A stretch of 23,561 bases of DNA from Priapulus caudatus (GCF_000485595.1 NW_014578155.1:77373-100933); one strand, 5' to 3'; positions 10,082 through 19,739 are shown, counted from the first letter of the stretch. The notes: generated by a model from the letters alone, not told the origin. Program-made: numbers and translations.

Positions 10082-13000
10082 GACGGATGAAAGGATAGAT
10101 GGCAGCAGAGCATCCCGTTGCGCAATCATGCGGGTATGCGAGTAGCGCGATCACTGTGTGAGTGGATGTCCGGACGCGTAGCCTGGAGCCTAGGCAACCG
10201 GTTCCGGACGCGTAGCCACTGCGTTACAATTATCACCACCGCATGTTCGGTACACGGTACAGCATATTATAATGATGAGACGGTTCTAGCCCGCGTCGCT
10301 ATTACTACAAGTTACAGGCCCGTCCCAAGCTTTTCAAAAAGGGGGGTACGTGGCTTGACAGGAGTGAATTTTTCTGTGAAATATCACGAGCGCGAAGCCC
10401 CTCGCGACCAGGGTGCAGTGCCCGCTAGTAAAGGGGCCCTGGAAGCTTAGGGGTTTTAGATGCTCTCTGGTGCAATCTGAGCCTCACTTTGGAGCATGTT
10501 TGCACACAATTTATGACAAATATTTCAGAAATTATTGCAATCTGATTGTCTAATCAGAAGTTTTATGTGCGCGATACAAAAGCTTTAAATGCACAAACAC
10601 ACGAAAATATTGGCCCTACACTAACATTTGCGCGACGAATTGACTTGCCAGCTAAATAACTAATTCCCGGGGTAAACTCTGTAAAAAAAAGGGGTGCGAC
10701 CGCACCCATCGCACCCCTCCTTCGGACGGCAATGAGTTAGTTTGTTATGCCACAAATGGCCACAACAGAAGTACTAGATTTACTTTTCATTAGCCGATTT
10801 ATCAGTATATATACTAACTATGTAAATAATACATGTAGTCACGTCTTGGTCGACTGAGTATCTGACAGAATCTGGCATTAGGCATTCGTGTGTTCCTGTG
10901 ATGAGGGAAATGGTTAGAGGCTATATTTTACCTATATATGCCTAACCACGTTACATTTGACTGCCAATATCTAAATTTTACTTCTCTTTGATTACTTTAC
11001 ATACACCAGGCCTATCAAGATTAAATTACTAAAACAGTACTATTTGATTGTCACAAAAATTTGAACCTATATTCCTACCTGAATGTAATAGTGCTGAAAG
11101 ATAAAGAATTTCGCTCTAAATTTCTATGTCTAGAATGCATAGAGAGGGCATTATTTGAGCAAAAATAACTGCAAAATTGTTAAACCCCTAGCCATTGCAT
11201 TTCTTCACTTTATACTATCAGTGGGAGCCCTAATACTATTGTTGAACCCCTAAAATATAATTTGGAGGCCTGTAAGTGCTTATATTAATTCTTTTGTGTA
11301 AGTTTTTATCACTGTTTATATCATGTATCATTTAAAGGCTAAAGCCATATCTTATCCACACTGTTGACGATTAATAATAAATATGACACCTTGCATCATT
11401 TATGAGTATTTAATTTTACTGCCAAATTAATATTAGGTGGTCTAATTTCACTTCTGGTTAATCATGTGGCGATCGTATTAATTAGCAGTAGCAAACGTGT
11501 ATTGAATCTGTTACCCCATACAGACTGCAAATTTGATATGGTATCAAACTGGTGCGAGCCAGGCGCCCGTCAAATTTTTGCAGTGTGCACACGCTATCCC
11601 GCTCCAAATACGCACTGGCCTGCACCAATTTAGCCCCGCAAATTAAGGAGGGCCAGACCCGCTTCGAAGCAGGCTAACTTGGAGCGAACCAAGTTAGCCC
11701 GCTTTGAACGTGCCTGTACGCAATATGGGACCAGACGAGGCGCGCGTCAGATTTCACAATACGCATGCGCATAGCTTTATTTAGGTCACATGAAAATACA
11801 ATAAATGTCTGTCGAGTGACGTAACAGGCTAAACTGTGCATGCAGTCAATCCGTGCCAACTTAGCCCGCTTCAGAGCTTAGTGTCTGTACGCTACGATTT
11901 GGCGCGTGCCACTTTAATACCATATCAAATTTTGCAGTCTGTACGGGTTACCGGTATGTTTGTTCTAACCAGAGTGATAAACCGAGCATGTGTATGGTCT
12001 AGCGTGCCTGCAAAAATATGTGGTGCAGAAAGGTGTTAAATTGTTTCGGTGGTTGCAAAGCGAAATGGAAGCGACCACTAATAAATGCTTGACTTACAAT
12101 TGAGCCTTTTTTAGCAACCAGCAGTGAAATTTTACAACCTAATATGAATTTTTGGGCAAGGTTATATACTACTACATAAGGTGTCAGTTATTCTGGCATT
12201 TGTCAACATAAATGGATATATTTGGCTTTTAAATATGACTAAAGCTAGTATAGTTCATTAATATCTAATAATTAAAATTTTCTATTTCCATGTACTCAAT
12301 AAAGACTCTCACGGGAAAAGAGGTAATTACTTGCTTTTTTTCAATATGTAAAATGGATATCATTTCATTGTTCTTCATGGCTCTTTTGTTGAACCTTATT
12401 TACTAGCATTATTCAGTGAATTGTTCATGTGTACCATTCTTAGATAGTGAGGAATGTTTGTGAGCATAATAAATAGTGAATGACAATAAAATCTATTAAT
12501 AGTTAAGTTAACTATGGTAATACATTGAAATTATATATATAGGGAAATTATAAATTGAGACTTGCTAGATTACAGCAAAATTACATCTATAATGAATTTT
12601 TACAGTAACATTTGTTACTGCAGAACAGCATTGTCAGTATATACATGATTTCACTGCAGTTATGTAAGGATTTAAACGGCCATTAATTTTGTTCAGGGTT
12701 TCTCATGTATAAAGTTAATGTGTTTTCGTTTCATTCATTCCAGATTGAAATCGATATTGAACCTACTGACAAGGTAGGTAGGTTGACATGGAATTCTTAC
12801 ATAGTCAAGTATTCTTTCTAACTTCATTGGTGTTGCAAATGTTCTATATTATTATTTCTAAATCTTCTATGTTAATTGCAGGGTTTCTTCTACATAGGAG
12901 GGACTGCAGCGCACCGCCGTTTTCAAATTTAACAACGCCGTTGTGAAAATGTTCCTGTATTTACCCGCCGTTGTCAAAATAGTGTCAATCCAAAAATAAA

Positions 13001-14736
13001 TAGATCACCACGTGCTTCTGACTATATACATGGAAAATCGTAATGAAATTCACAGCAACGTTTCTTTTTGCATGCCGGCACACTCCTGTGTCATTCCCGA
13101 TTGCAGCTTTTTCCTTGATTCTGGGAAAGTTTTGCTGTCGCTCCCTCATACCAGCGGTGCCCACCCCTACATATACAGCAATAACCACACCCACGCGACT
13201 GTAACAATCAGTGCCCCCCCCCCCCCCCGTACTTCAATCAATGCCGCCCCAGCCAGCAAGCACGAGCCACGATGTGCACAGCCACAGACGTGGGTAACAT
13301 GGGTGTCGCGGGAGCGTGAGTCTCCCGCGAAATGTGCAACGTGAGACTTAGTAGGTCTGCTAACAGAATAAGATTTAAACTAAAAGGTGAAATTTTATTT
13401 TCGGAGTGCCTCAAATGCAGTCTAAGACATTCAAATTTTTTAAATCTTGCTGGGGGAAACCCGCAGAACCCCCCTCTACCTCTCTTCCCCCCCTCCCCCC
13501 GCGCGTCTGCCTGCAGAATCCACATTTGTGCCTATTGCACGCCTTTGAATCCATCATGTGCGTTTTGTCCCCAAACTGGCCATTACCGCCGTTGTCTAAT
13601 TTTCCCTCAGAAGAAACCATGTAATTGTTGTCTAATGTTAAATGTTGCCTATGTTAAATGTACTATATGTTCTATGTTAACTTATAAGCAGTCCCCTCAA
13701 GCAGTAACCTCATGGTGATGTTATTTTTTGGCTAAACGACCAGAACATATCGTGACAAAGACATAAATTACTACTAGTAGCATAAGTATAACATGTGTCA
13801 ATATTAATAACCAAGTTGTTTAAAACATTTTCTAGGTTGAGCGGATAAAGGAACGAGTAGAAGAAAAAGAAGGAATTCCACCAGCCCAACAGAGACTCAT
13901 TTTCAGTGGAAAACAGATGTAAGCTATACAAAATAACAGATTTTAGGACTCCTTAGGCCATAATAAAAATATTGTTTGTTTGCCCTCACCCGACCGACCT
14001 GCCAAAAAGGGGTCGACTCAAAGCAGATGTAAGCTATACAAAATAACAGATTTTAGGACTCCTTAGGCCATGATAAAAATATTGTTTGTTTGCCCTCACC
14101 TGACCGACCCGCCAAAAAGGGGCCGACTAAAACAATTTTATAGATCTTTTTTTTTACTGTACATTATATAAATCTGTAGGAAATACATTATATGTACCAA
14201 GCAAAACAAACATTCAACATAAAAGGTATCTCCACACAAGCACACCCAAGCATGTAGACACCATGCTGAATTTGTAAAGACTCCTTAAAAAAAGCCTACC
14301 TATCTACCCCAACTTTTCAGCCTGGGTCGGGTGAGGGCAAACAAAGATTTTCTTAATTGTGGCCTTATTTGTACTCAAGTCTGAGAAAGCATTAATATTA
14401 ATATAGTACTATTATCTTGATTTGAAACACTATACACAATCACTGGTAGCAAACATGGATTGCTCCAGTCTGACACAGACTTAACTTCTCATACCTTTCA
14501 AATTGGTATTGTAGCAATTTTTTGAAAATTGTGCAAAGGTTGAATCTCAGCAGTAAATTCTATGTGAAATTTAATGTAATATTATGAGCTTTGTTTCTTG
14601 AATATAAAAAAGTATGTATTAAAATATCAATGAGGCATTGGTATTTTACAGGAATGATGAGAAAACAGCTCAAGATTACAAAGTTCAAGGTGGCTCGGTT
14701 CTTCATCTGGTGCTGGCACTGAGAGGGGGCCTCTGA
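9299..14736 (+). CDS. NEDD8: NEDD8 ubiquitin-like modifier, five coding exons
   Basis: Coding exons are 9299-9316, 12305-12322, 12744-12773, 13836-13918 and 14652-14736, all GT-AG and in phase: 234 nt, 77 residues. NEDD8 is conjugated through its C-terminal Gly to cullins and activates cullin-RING ubiquitin ligases. The protein starts MLIKVKTLTGKE and continues [10 protein letters not shown]. It keeps L8, I44, H68 and V70 of the hydrophobic patch and K48. The diagnostic Ala72 is present (LALRGG; ubiquitin has Arg72 here), and this residue is read by the NEDD8 E1 enzyme. After G75-G76 there is a single Leu and a stop, so the precursor tail is one residue, against five in the human protein. The start is the only ATG that fits the family N-terminus, and exons 1 and 2 are only 18 coding bases each. 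A candidate AATAAA lies at 14967-14972. The identity is near certain. Confidence 0.97.
9751..10223. mobile_element. Mutator-like non-autonomous element with microsatellite core
   Basis: Long terminal inverted repeats of about 130 bp lie at roughly 9751-9880 and 10095-10223. Shared blocks include GTGGCTACGCG, GGCTACGCGTC and GCATGATTGCGCAA. The element is flanked by an exact 9-bp duplication, TTACAATTA, at 9742-9750 and 10224-10232. Long arms plus a 9-bp duplication are the signature of the Mutator (MULE) group. The centre is alternating (GT)n and (GA)n tracts, and the open frames there are repeat artefacts. It lies in NEDD8 intron 1, about 435 bp from the first coding exon. No transposase is encoded. 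Confidence 0.85.
9881..10082. repeat. Alternating GT / GA compound microsatellite
   Basis: Three GT runs alternate with three GA runs inside the Mutator-like element. GT runs are at about 9881-9896, 9983-9999 and 10027-10046; each is followed by a GA run. The regular alternation suggests a GT-GA unit was itself tandemly duplicated. Confidence 0.9.
10315..10733. mobile_element. Probable short inverted-repeat element in NEDD8 intron 1
   Basis: The left end reads CAGGCCCGTCCCAAGC, followed shortly by AAAAAGGGGGGT. The right end, read in reverse, is CCGTCCGAAGGAGGGG. The terminal CCGTCC and downstream G-run match in order, and AGTTA occurs near both outer flanks. Near the right end a hairpin GGGGTGCGA (10691-10699) / TCGCACCCC (10709-10717) is perfect. 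The ends are only partly alike, so the boundaries and the hAT-like classification are tentative. Confidence 0.45.
10734..11509. other. NEDD8 intron 1, plain sequence
   Basis: An AT-rich intron segment in which I see no exon, RNA gene or repeat boundary. Confidence 0.5.
11516..11946. mobile_element. 431-bp inverted-repeat element with 6-bp duplication
   Basis: The left end starts CCATACAGACTGCAAATTTG and the right end, reversed, starts CCGTACAGACTGCAAAATTT. The match extends about 45 bp through TGATATGGTAT and into a GC-richer GCGCC-like stretch. GTTACC stands immediately outside on both sides (11510-11515 and 11947-11952), consistent with a 6-bp target duplication. Internally, a GAACCAAGTTAGCCCGC-type block is present in both orientations. 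There is no coding capacity. It lies in NEDD8 intron 1, and the superfamily is uncertain. Confidence 0.8.
12882..13618. mobile_element. 737-bp inverted-repeat element in NEDD8 intron 3
   Basis: GGTTTCTTCT (12882-12891) is mirrored exactly by AGAAGAAACC (13609-13618). Inside each end stands a CCGCCGTTGTC-like block (left about 12916-12977, right about 13585-13598). The interior includes a poly-C run (13213-13228) and a hairpin TCGCGGGAG/CTCCCGCGA at 13306-13330. An open frame inside begins [11 protein letters not shown], a Cys-x4-Cys pattern discussed separately. No transposase was recognised. Confidence 0.6.
13914..14133 (+). repeat. 110-bp tandem duplication across the NEDD8 exon 4 donor
   Basis: The unit at 13914-14023 is repeated at 14024-14133 with only a few differences (TAATAAA/TGATAAA, CACCCGACC/CACCTGACC). 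Both units begin CAGATGTAAGCTATAC, so the last five exonic bases and the splice donor of exon 4 are present twice, 110 bp apart. The reading frame requires the first donor. Use of the second would add 110 nt (not a multiple of three). Confidence 0.9.
13956..14364. mobile_element. Inverted-repeat element in NEDD8 intron 4
   Basis: The left end GGCCATAATAAAAATATTGT, followed by TTGCCCTCACCCGACC, is mirrored at 14325-14364 (GGTCGGGTGAGGGCAAACAA, ending TTGTGGCC). TTA flanks both ends (13953-13955 and 14365-14367), a possible 3-bp duplication. The left arm is present twice because of the tandem duplication, so the duplication happened after insertion. Confidence 0.7.
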
Positions 14737-15810
14737 TCTACATCCACGTGTATCTTGTATCTACCGTTGCTATGTGTGTCTGTATAGTAAAGCGTGGCTA
14801 TGAATGAATGAAACCTGAGGTGCGACTGTGCCGTGTGTGCTACAGCAACCCTATGATGAACATCCATGCTGCCTAAACCGTAAACACCAGGTCATACTGT
14901 AGCCATATCAGGTTTTGCTGTCCACGTGTGCACCCAAGTTGACATAATGGACACTGAAATATATCGAATAAATCGATACAAAAGTTGGATATTGAGTTCA
15001 AATGTCTTTTCTAGTGTGTAGGAAGATAGTAATTTGATATATTGTGAGGAATCATTCGAGCATACATATAAGAGTATTTCATACTGCACATTAGTGGAAA
15101 ATCAACTTTGGCTACGATAACTTGAAGTGATCGCTGGTTACAAAATGCACTCTAGTGCTTGTAAAGCAGATTTACCAGCGTTGTTTAGGCCTATCGGTAA
15201 ATGCAAGTCCTTTTAACTGCTTTTTAACTTGTATTTCTTTTTGTTACATGTGGAAAGATTGGCTTTGCTTAGCACAAAATAGAGTTGTGATTACACTCTG
15301 CGATCCAGCTCTTAACATAAACACCCCATCCATATATTTATGTAGGGTGATAATAGATTAGCTAAAAGGAAAATCATATTCACTGACGTTCATAAAAAAC
15401 TGAACTCACTGTCACGACCCTAAGGTTATGAAGTTATAACTAATTATGCTTCATTTCGATTTTGCTATTTAAAATAAATTTGTTTTTAACAAAAATGTGT
15501 AGCAAAACCTACTGTGTACTTTATTGTAATTCTCACTTGCCCATTTCTTACTATTATCAATTCCTATTGAAACTTAAGATGCTACAGATACCTAGAAACC
15601 TAGGTACTAACAACATGGCTCTATAAAAGTGTAACAAGCAGTAAAGAAAGTAGCACCCTCATATCACACCACATGGAAAAATTACTTCGGTATCACAGTT
15701 AATTGTGCACATGTATTTTAAAACATGTTCCATATTTAGAAAAAGACAATTTCTCTCGCAGTATAGTTTCGTTCCTTTTAAGTCCAACTGAGTGTAGATT
15801 TTCCATATCT
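14737..15810. other. Gap between convergent NEDD8 and APRT 3' ends
   Basis: No additional gene is seen. AATAAA occurs at 14967-14972 (about 230 bases past the NEDD8 stop) and 15473-15478 on the plus strand. TTTATT at 15520-15525 gives AATAAA on the minus strand, about 285 bases past the APRT stop. If both are used, the two 3' UTRs are separated or overlap only slightly. Confidence 0.5.
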
Positions 15811-16933
15811 TTAAAACTGAATGAATGACTTAAATGGCACTTTTAGTTTGTTCCTTCCTTTTAAGTCATCTATTTCAATAATGCAGATGCACTCTTCCAC
15901 TACTCCACCATTCTTCTTGACAAGATCCACAGAGGCGGACATTGTGCCTACAGAGAAGATAACCCGTCTGTTGTTATAATTATAATTAATATTATAATCC
16001 ATACCACTACCAGCTTGCAAAAAGAGAAATTCGTGCACAGTACTACACGGGAACTAGGCTCACACCGACTGATTTGGATAAACTACTGCTAAATTTCATG
16101 CCAATAGGAATAGTTACCTCCAGTTGCTAGTAGATCATCTATAATCACAATTTTATCTCCTGGTTTAAACGAATCTTTTTGAACTTCAAAAACGTCCTAC
16201 AAATCAAAACAAATTGTGTTACAGTGTATATAACAATACAATTAATAACTACTCGTAGCTGATTCAAACTGATTAAATCTAAGCTACGCTAAGAATCACA
16301 AAATTCAATGAGGATATAAATATACATATCCAAGATTTGGCACAATTTGTTGGATGGTTGGCTGATTGCTATGTTGGCAGTTTGGTAGTTGGTTGGTAGA
16401 TGACATTGATATGTACAATGGGTATACTTACTGAACCATATTCTAGCTGATATGTAGTGCTCATTAGGTCTCCAGGTAGTTTGCCCTTTTTGCGCACAGG
16501 TACAAACGGAATACCCAACTGCAAACCTATAAGTGAAGAATACAATTAGATAATATATATTAATTATATAAATTTGTACACCGTGTTGAGAGCACATGAG
16601 TGTTTGAGTTCTATATCTTCAGACTTTTACAGCTGAGCACTGAAGCACATGTGAAACATCACATTGCTCACACGATTATTGAAATTTCTCTCAATGCTTT
16701 CATGAAGTCTGCATTGTGAAGTGTAAGAACGTAAATAGTTACATTGACTGCTTACACATGTTACATGTCTGACAACTATTATACACTTACATATTATAGG
16801 TCCAAAAAGGAACCCTCGTGAGTCCAATCCAATGATTGCGTCAATATCCTTGTGTTTTGCTTTAACGTAGTCAATTAATACATCCATTAGATCAGCAAAC
16901 ACCGTCGGCTGCTGCATGACTGAAAATATGTCG
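15811..16933 (-). CDS. APRT: Adenine phosphoribosyltransferase, N-terminal exon not found
   Basis: The exons recognised in transcript order are 16933-16791, 16526-16432, 16196-16118 and 15947-15811, with consistent phases and GT-AG junctions, ending in TAA. APRT salvages adenine with PRPP to make AMP in the cytoplasm. Motifs in order are [12 protein letters not shown] (family DI-P-V region), [23 protein letters not shown] (flexible catalytic loop), YQLEYGS, and the PRPP-binding [13 protein letters not shown], followed by a C-terminal half ending FIQF. About 152 residues are covered, against about 180 in the family. The missing roughly 30 residues should carry the FPDFP..G..FR motif and end in a split Arg codon (CG|C), because exon 16933-16791 begins with the third base of a codon. 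No such exon was found upstream to about 18000. The C-terminal 150 residues are intact, so this looks like a gene with an unseen first exon rather than a pseudogene. Confidence 0.93.
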
Positions 16934-17815
16934 CTGTTGGAATGGGGAAAAAAATCGTTAGTATAAAATGTTTTGTTTTTGTTAACCTCTATTGCATGGG
17001 CAGAAGTGTAACAAAATAGGCATCATCTTTGAGTAGATACCAAAGTTTTTCTAAACGGCATGTTCTCGCAGCAAAATGCATAGATATACCTACTGTGAGC
17101 TCGTCCATGTTGTAAAAATTTACTAGTCTACAACTTATTTGTAGTGCTACTTTCACATTTCTTCATAAAATCTAAACGAAATTACTTTTCGCTACGAATG
17201 TAGCACCACAGGATGTTTACACATCCGGTACACGGCCGAGCGAATGCTGTGCTGCATTAACAGTTCTTTTCTATGATAACACATGTTATACTTTATTGTT
17301 CGATATGTTTACTCAGTACGAAATTGTGAAATTTGTTTTTAAACATGGAAACAATTATAGTGTTTTCGTTCCAGGAACTATTTGCGCTAGTGTAGGCCTA
17401 CGGTTGGCATGCTCCCTGCAAAACAACATATATATGTATCTATACGCTGAAACCCTGTCTGACGGAGTTTCCGAAAGTGTAAACTTTGGAGCACATTTTT
17501 GGCTTAATGAGTACATTTTCTGATGTTTTCGTACTGCAAGTATGCTCACAGTAGGTGTATGTAGGCCTTTTGTTGCGAGGTTTATCCACTTTAACTGACA
17601 TATATATAAATAACTAATTAAGGGCATTAAGTTGAAGAGTTTCTTTTCACCTGGGAGGTTGTTAGGCACATGGCACACATAGGCCAGTCTAAAGAGTAGG
17701 GCACCATGCAACATGAAATCCATCTAGTCCACAATAGAAATGTTCTATTATGGATTCTCGATGGCAATTTCTTAGAGATGTAATATGCCAAGTGGACTGA
17801 TTATACATACTGTTA
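16934..17815. other. Upstream of APRT, first exon expected but unseen
   Basis: The missing first exon of APRT should lie here or further right. I see an ATG context at 17107-17095 on the minus strand (MDELTV, then a GGTATAT donor-like site), but it lacks the conserved motif. Several open frames occur without recognisable content. Confidence 0.4.
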
Positions 17816-17943
17816 TATGGGGGGTTGAACCGGCGGCCGCCGGCAAAATTCGCGCACTGCAGGAGTGTATAATATAGACTATATATAGTGAGTCTATATT
17901 ATATATAATATATATGTAGTCTATATTAGAATCTATATTATCT
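17816..17943. repeat. GC palindrome and TATATT-rich tandem
   Basis: CCGGCGGCCGCCGG (17830-17843) is a perfect 14-bp palindrome in an otherwise AT-rich setting. It is followed by degenerate AGTCTATATTATATA-type repeats in both orientations (17873-17941). Confidence 0.7.
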
Positions 17944-17962
17944 ATGAGTGTGGAGTGTTTTT

Positions 17963-18271
17963 ATGTGGCTGGCCGCTGTATGCGTGTGGCTGTGCCGGTA
18001 CGTACGCACTACTAGACTAGCAACAACCAACAGTCAGAAAGCGCCGAACCCGCCTCTGCCATGGCAGATTGTGTCTGGGAAGAACGACCCTCGTACGGCA
18101 ATGAGGAATAAAAAAACATTTGGGCAGCGAGACTATGGGCGCTCAGAGACAGTACCAGAGTCAGAGACAGAGACAGTGGAGATACAACCTGTGAATATTG
18201 TGCCTAAGATCACCTCTGCCCAGGATAGATGGGAATACAGTTACAAATTTCCCTATGGCATCCACGATAAG
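17963..18271 (+). CDS. Putative first coding exon of an unrecognised gene
   Basis: An open frame starts at ATG 17963 and reaches a donor-like AAG|GTAGTC at 18271/18272, giving 103 codons in phase 0. It starts MWLAAVCVWLCRYV (a hydrophobic N-terminus, possibly a signal or anchor), then has a Pro-rich NPPLPW, an acidic SETVPESETETVE and a WEYSYKFPYGIHDK end. The composition after residue 25 is balanced and looks coding. The next candidate exon at 19161-19210 would join in phase. No family was recognised. The frame stays open past the donor for 32 codons, so a single-exon reading cannot be excluded. Confidence 0.35.
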
Positions 18272-18459
18272 GTAGTCAGGTCCAACCTAAATGCAATTTG
18301 TTGTGATACCTATTACATTACACAAAATTACTACTGGACTGCATATATGAATAAAATTTCACAGCAGTAATTACGCTATAGCTGGCTAGCTGGATCACAA
18401 TTGTGAATCGTTTGTAATTTTCCTTGAGCTACAGGAGCTAATCAAATCAAACCCTACTG

Positions 18460-18825
18460 CAGGGTGCGAAATTAACGCGAGTCTGGAGTCAAATACTCCC
18501 CGATTTACTCTCGGACTCCCTGATTTGACATATATGCAGGAGTCCGTGTTACTCCCTGAAAATTCTGCATCACTAACTATACTAGTTCGTTCCAGAGCAC
18601 GGCCTCGTGGAATTACCGTATTTTTTCAGCAAATGCCCAAAGAAAATTTGGCAGACGTGCAACCGCATGATCGAATCTTCAAAATAAGCACACACGTTAT
18701 TGTTAATATCTTTCGTTTTGAAGTTCAGACTGCGGACACCCTCATTTTGCTGCGGACTCCCTCTTTTTGAGGGCAGGGAGTCCGTTGGACTCCCTTGTTC
18801 ACAAGTTAATTTCTATACCCATCTG
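18460..18825. mobile_element. Short inverted-repeat element (GGGTGCGAAATTAAC ends)
   Basis: The left end CAGGGTGCGAAATTAACG is matched by a right end AAGTTAATTTCTATACCCATCTG read in reverse (CAG, GGGTATAGAAATTAAC). The interior repeats GGACTCCCT/GGAGTC motifs near both ends. CAG ends suggest a hAT-like origin. An open frame at 18525-18770 runs inside and is regarded as chance or a remnant. Confidence 0.55.
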
Positions 18826-18892
18826 CACTAGTACTACTACTACCAGGGGCTAATAATGACAAAGGAGTTTGACACGTATTATAGACCTGTAC

Positions 18893-18927
18893 TGATTTCA
18901 CTACATTTTGTCGTACGAGTTTGATGT
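18893..18927 (+). repeat. 34-bp block inverted at 22096-22130
   Basis: The block starting ATTTCACTACATTTTGTCGT and continuing ACGAGTTTGATGT recurs in reverse complement at 22096-22130, about 3.2 kb away. No further extension was seen on either side. Confidence 0.8.
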
Positions 18928-19160
18928 AAACAAGTGCCGCAGAGCGACAGCGCTCATCTAACGTCTACTGCGGTGACTCGGTGGTGGAGTGGTGGGATTC
19001 TAGTAAACCCTGCTAGTCCCGAATTTGTTTCACATACACGCCGAAACAGTGGAATGCACAGGGATGGTATTCAGGAACCGTTCTCAAAGAATGTTCGTTG
19101 GATCGTTATGAGTTGCGCACGAGATTGCCGCGTACGGTTTAAGTGCTCTTCAGATTAAAG

Positions 19161-19210
19161 ATGGAAGCTCCCATCATACGTAGTACAACAACTATTGTGC
19201 AAACAGAAAG
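19161..19210 (+). CDS. Putative second exon of the unrecognised gene
   Basis: After a pyrimidine-poor acceptor (TCTTCAGATTAAAG) the frame reads MEAPIIRSTTTIVQTE and ends at AG|GTAAGA, a strong donor; 50 nt, leaving phase 2. It can follow the exon ending at 18271 in phase 0, or it can be a first coding exon with its own ATG. No later exon was identified. The call rests on the donor and clean coding character only. Confidence 0.25.
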
Positions 19211-19318
19211 GTAAGAGGTTACACACTCATCATTTACCTTACGCAAGCCTACAGGCCTGCAAATTGCAATAGAGGCTGCCACCTGTAACCATGTAAGGCA
19301 GGCAAAACTGACAACACA

Positions 19319-19363
19319 TGCCACTGGCAGCAGCCGCTGGCAGTGGCATACGTTACATGTAAC
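19319..19363. repeat. Two neighbouring palindromes
   Basis: TGCCACTG (19319-19326) and CAGTGGCA (19341-19348) are perfect arms around GCAGCAGCCGCTGG. GTTACATGTAAC (19352-19363) is a perfect 12-bp palindrome directly after. Confidence 0.85.
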
Positions 19364-19502
19364 ATACTGACAGTACAGAATGACATAGAAATTATACGAT
19401 TTAAGGAACATACACTTTCTTAACCAATTTAGCTTTTGAAATTTCACTGTGACATTGTAGCCTCATACATCCAGGCAGTATAGATTCTACTAGCAAACCC
19501 GG

Positions 19503-19725
19503 CAGTCAAATTCTTTCTAACAGACAGTCAACAAATCCAAGTTTAACCCTCCTCTTGAGGGTCAAAAGGTTATCCGACACTTACTCTTCGCATGTCAGCA
19601 GAAGGGACATTCATGGTCCTTTCAATAAAGCGCCATAAAAATGCTAGGTCACCGCTGAACAAAAAATTTTCAATGCGTCCGTCAGACCATGTCCTCAGAA
19701 AATGTCTAAAATCTGCCCTGTGCCC
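19503..19725 (-). repeat. Dispersed repeat R1, copy 2 (inverted)
   Basis: Reverse complement of 1-225 with scattered substitutions and small indels. The match starts abruptly at GGGCAC (19725) and fades after the TTTGTTGACTGT block near 19525-19503. Confidence 0.85.
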
Positions 19726-19739
19726 ACTGACCTTTGACC

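Noticed and set aside
9759-10154. Long Ser/Leu/Thr/His-rich open frames
   Set aside because: They are produced by alternating GT and GA repeats inside the Mutator-like element.
16934-16990. Read-through of the APRT exon upstream ([12 protein letters not shown]) as the FPDFP region
   Set aside because: The segment is a classical pyrimidine tract plus CAG acceptor, the spacing to DI is wrong, and it lacks the conserved Gly and Arg.
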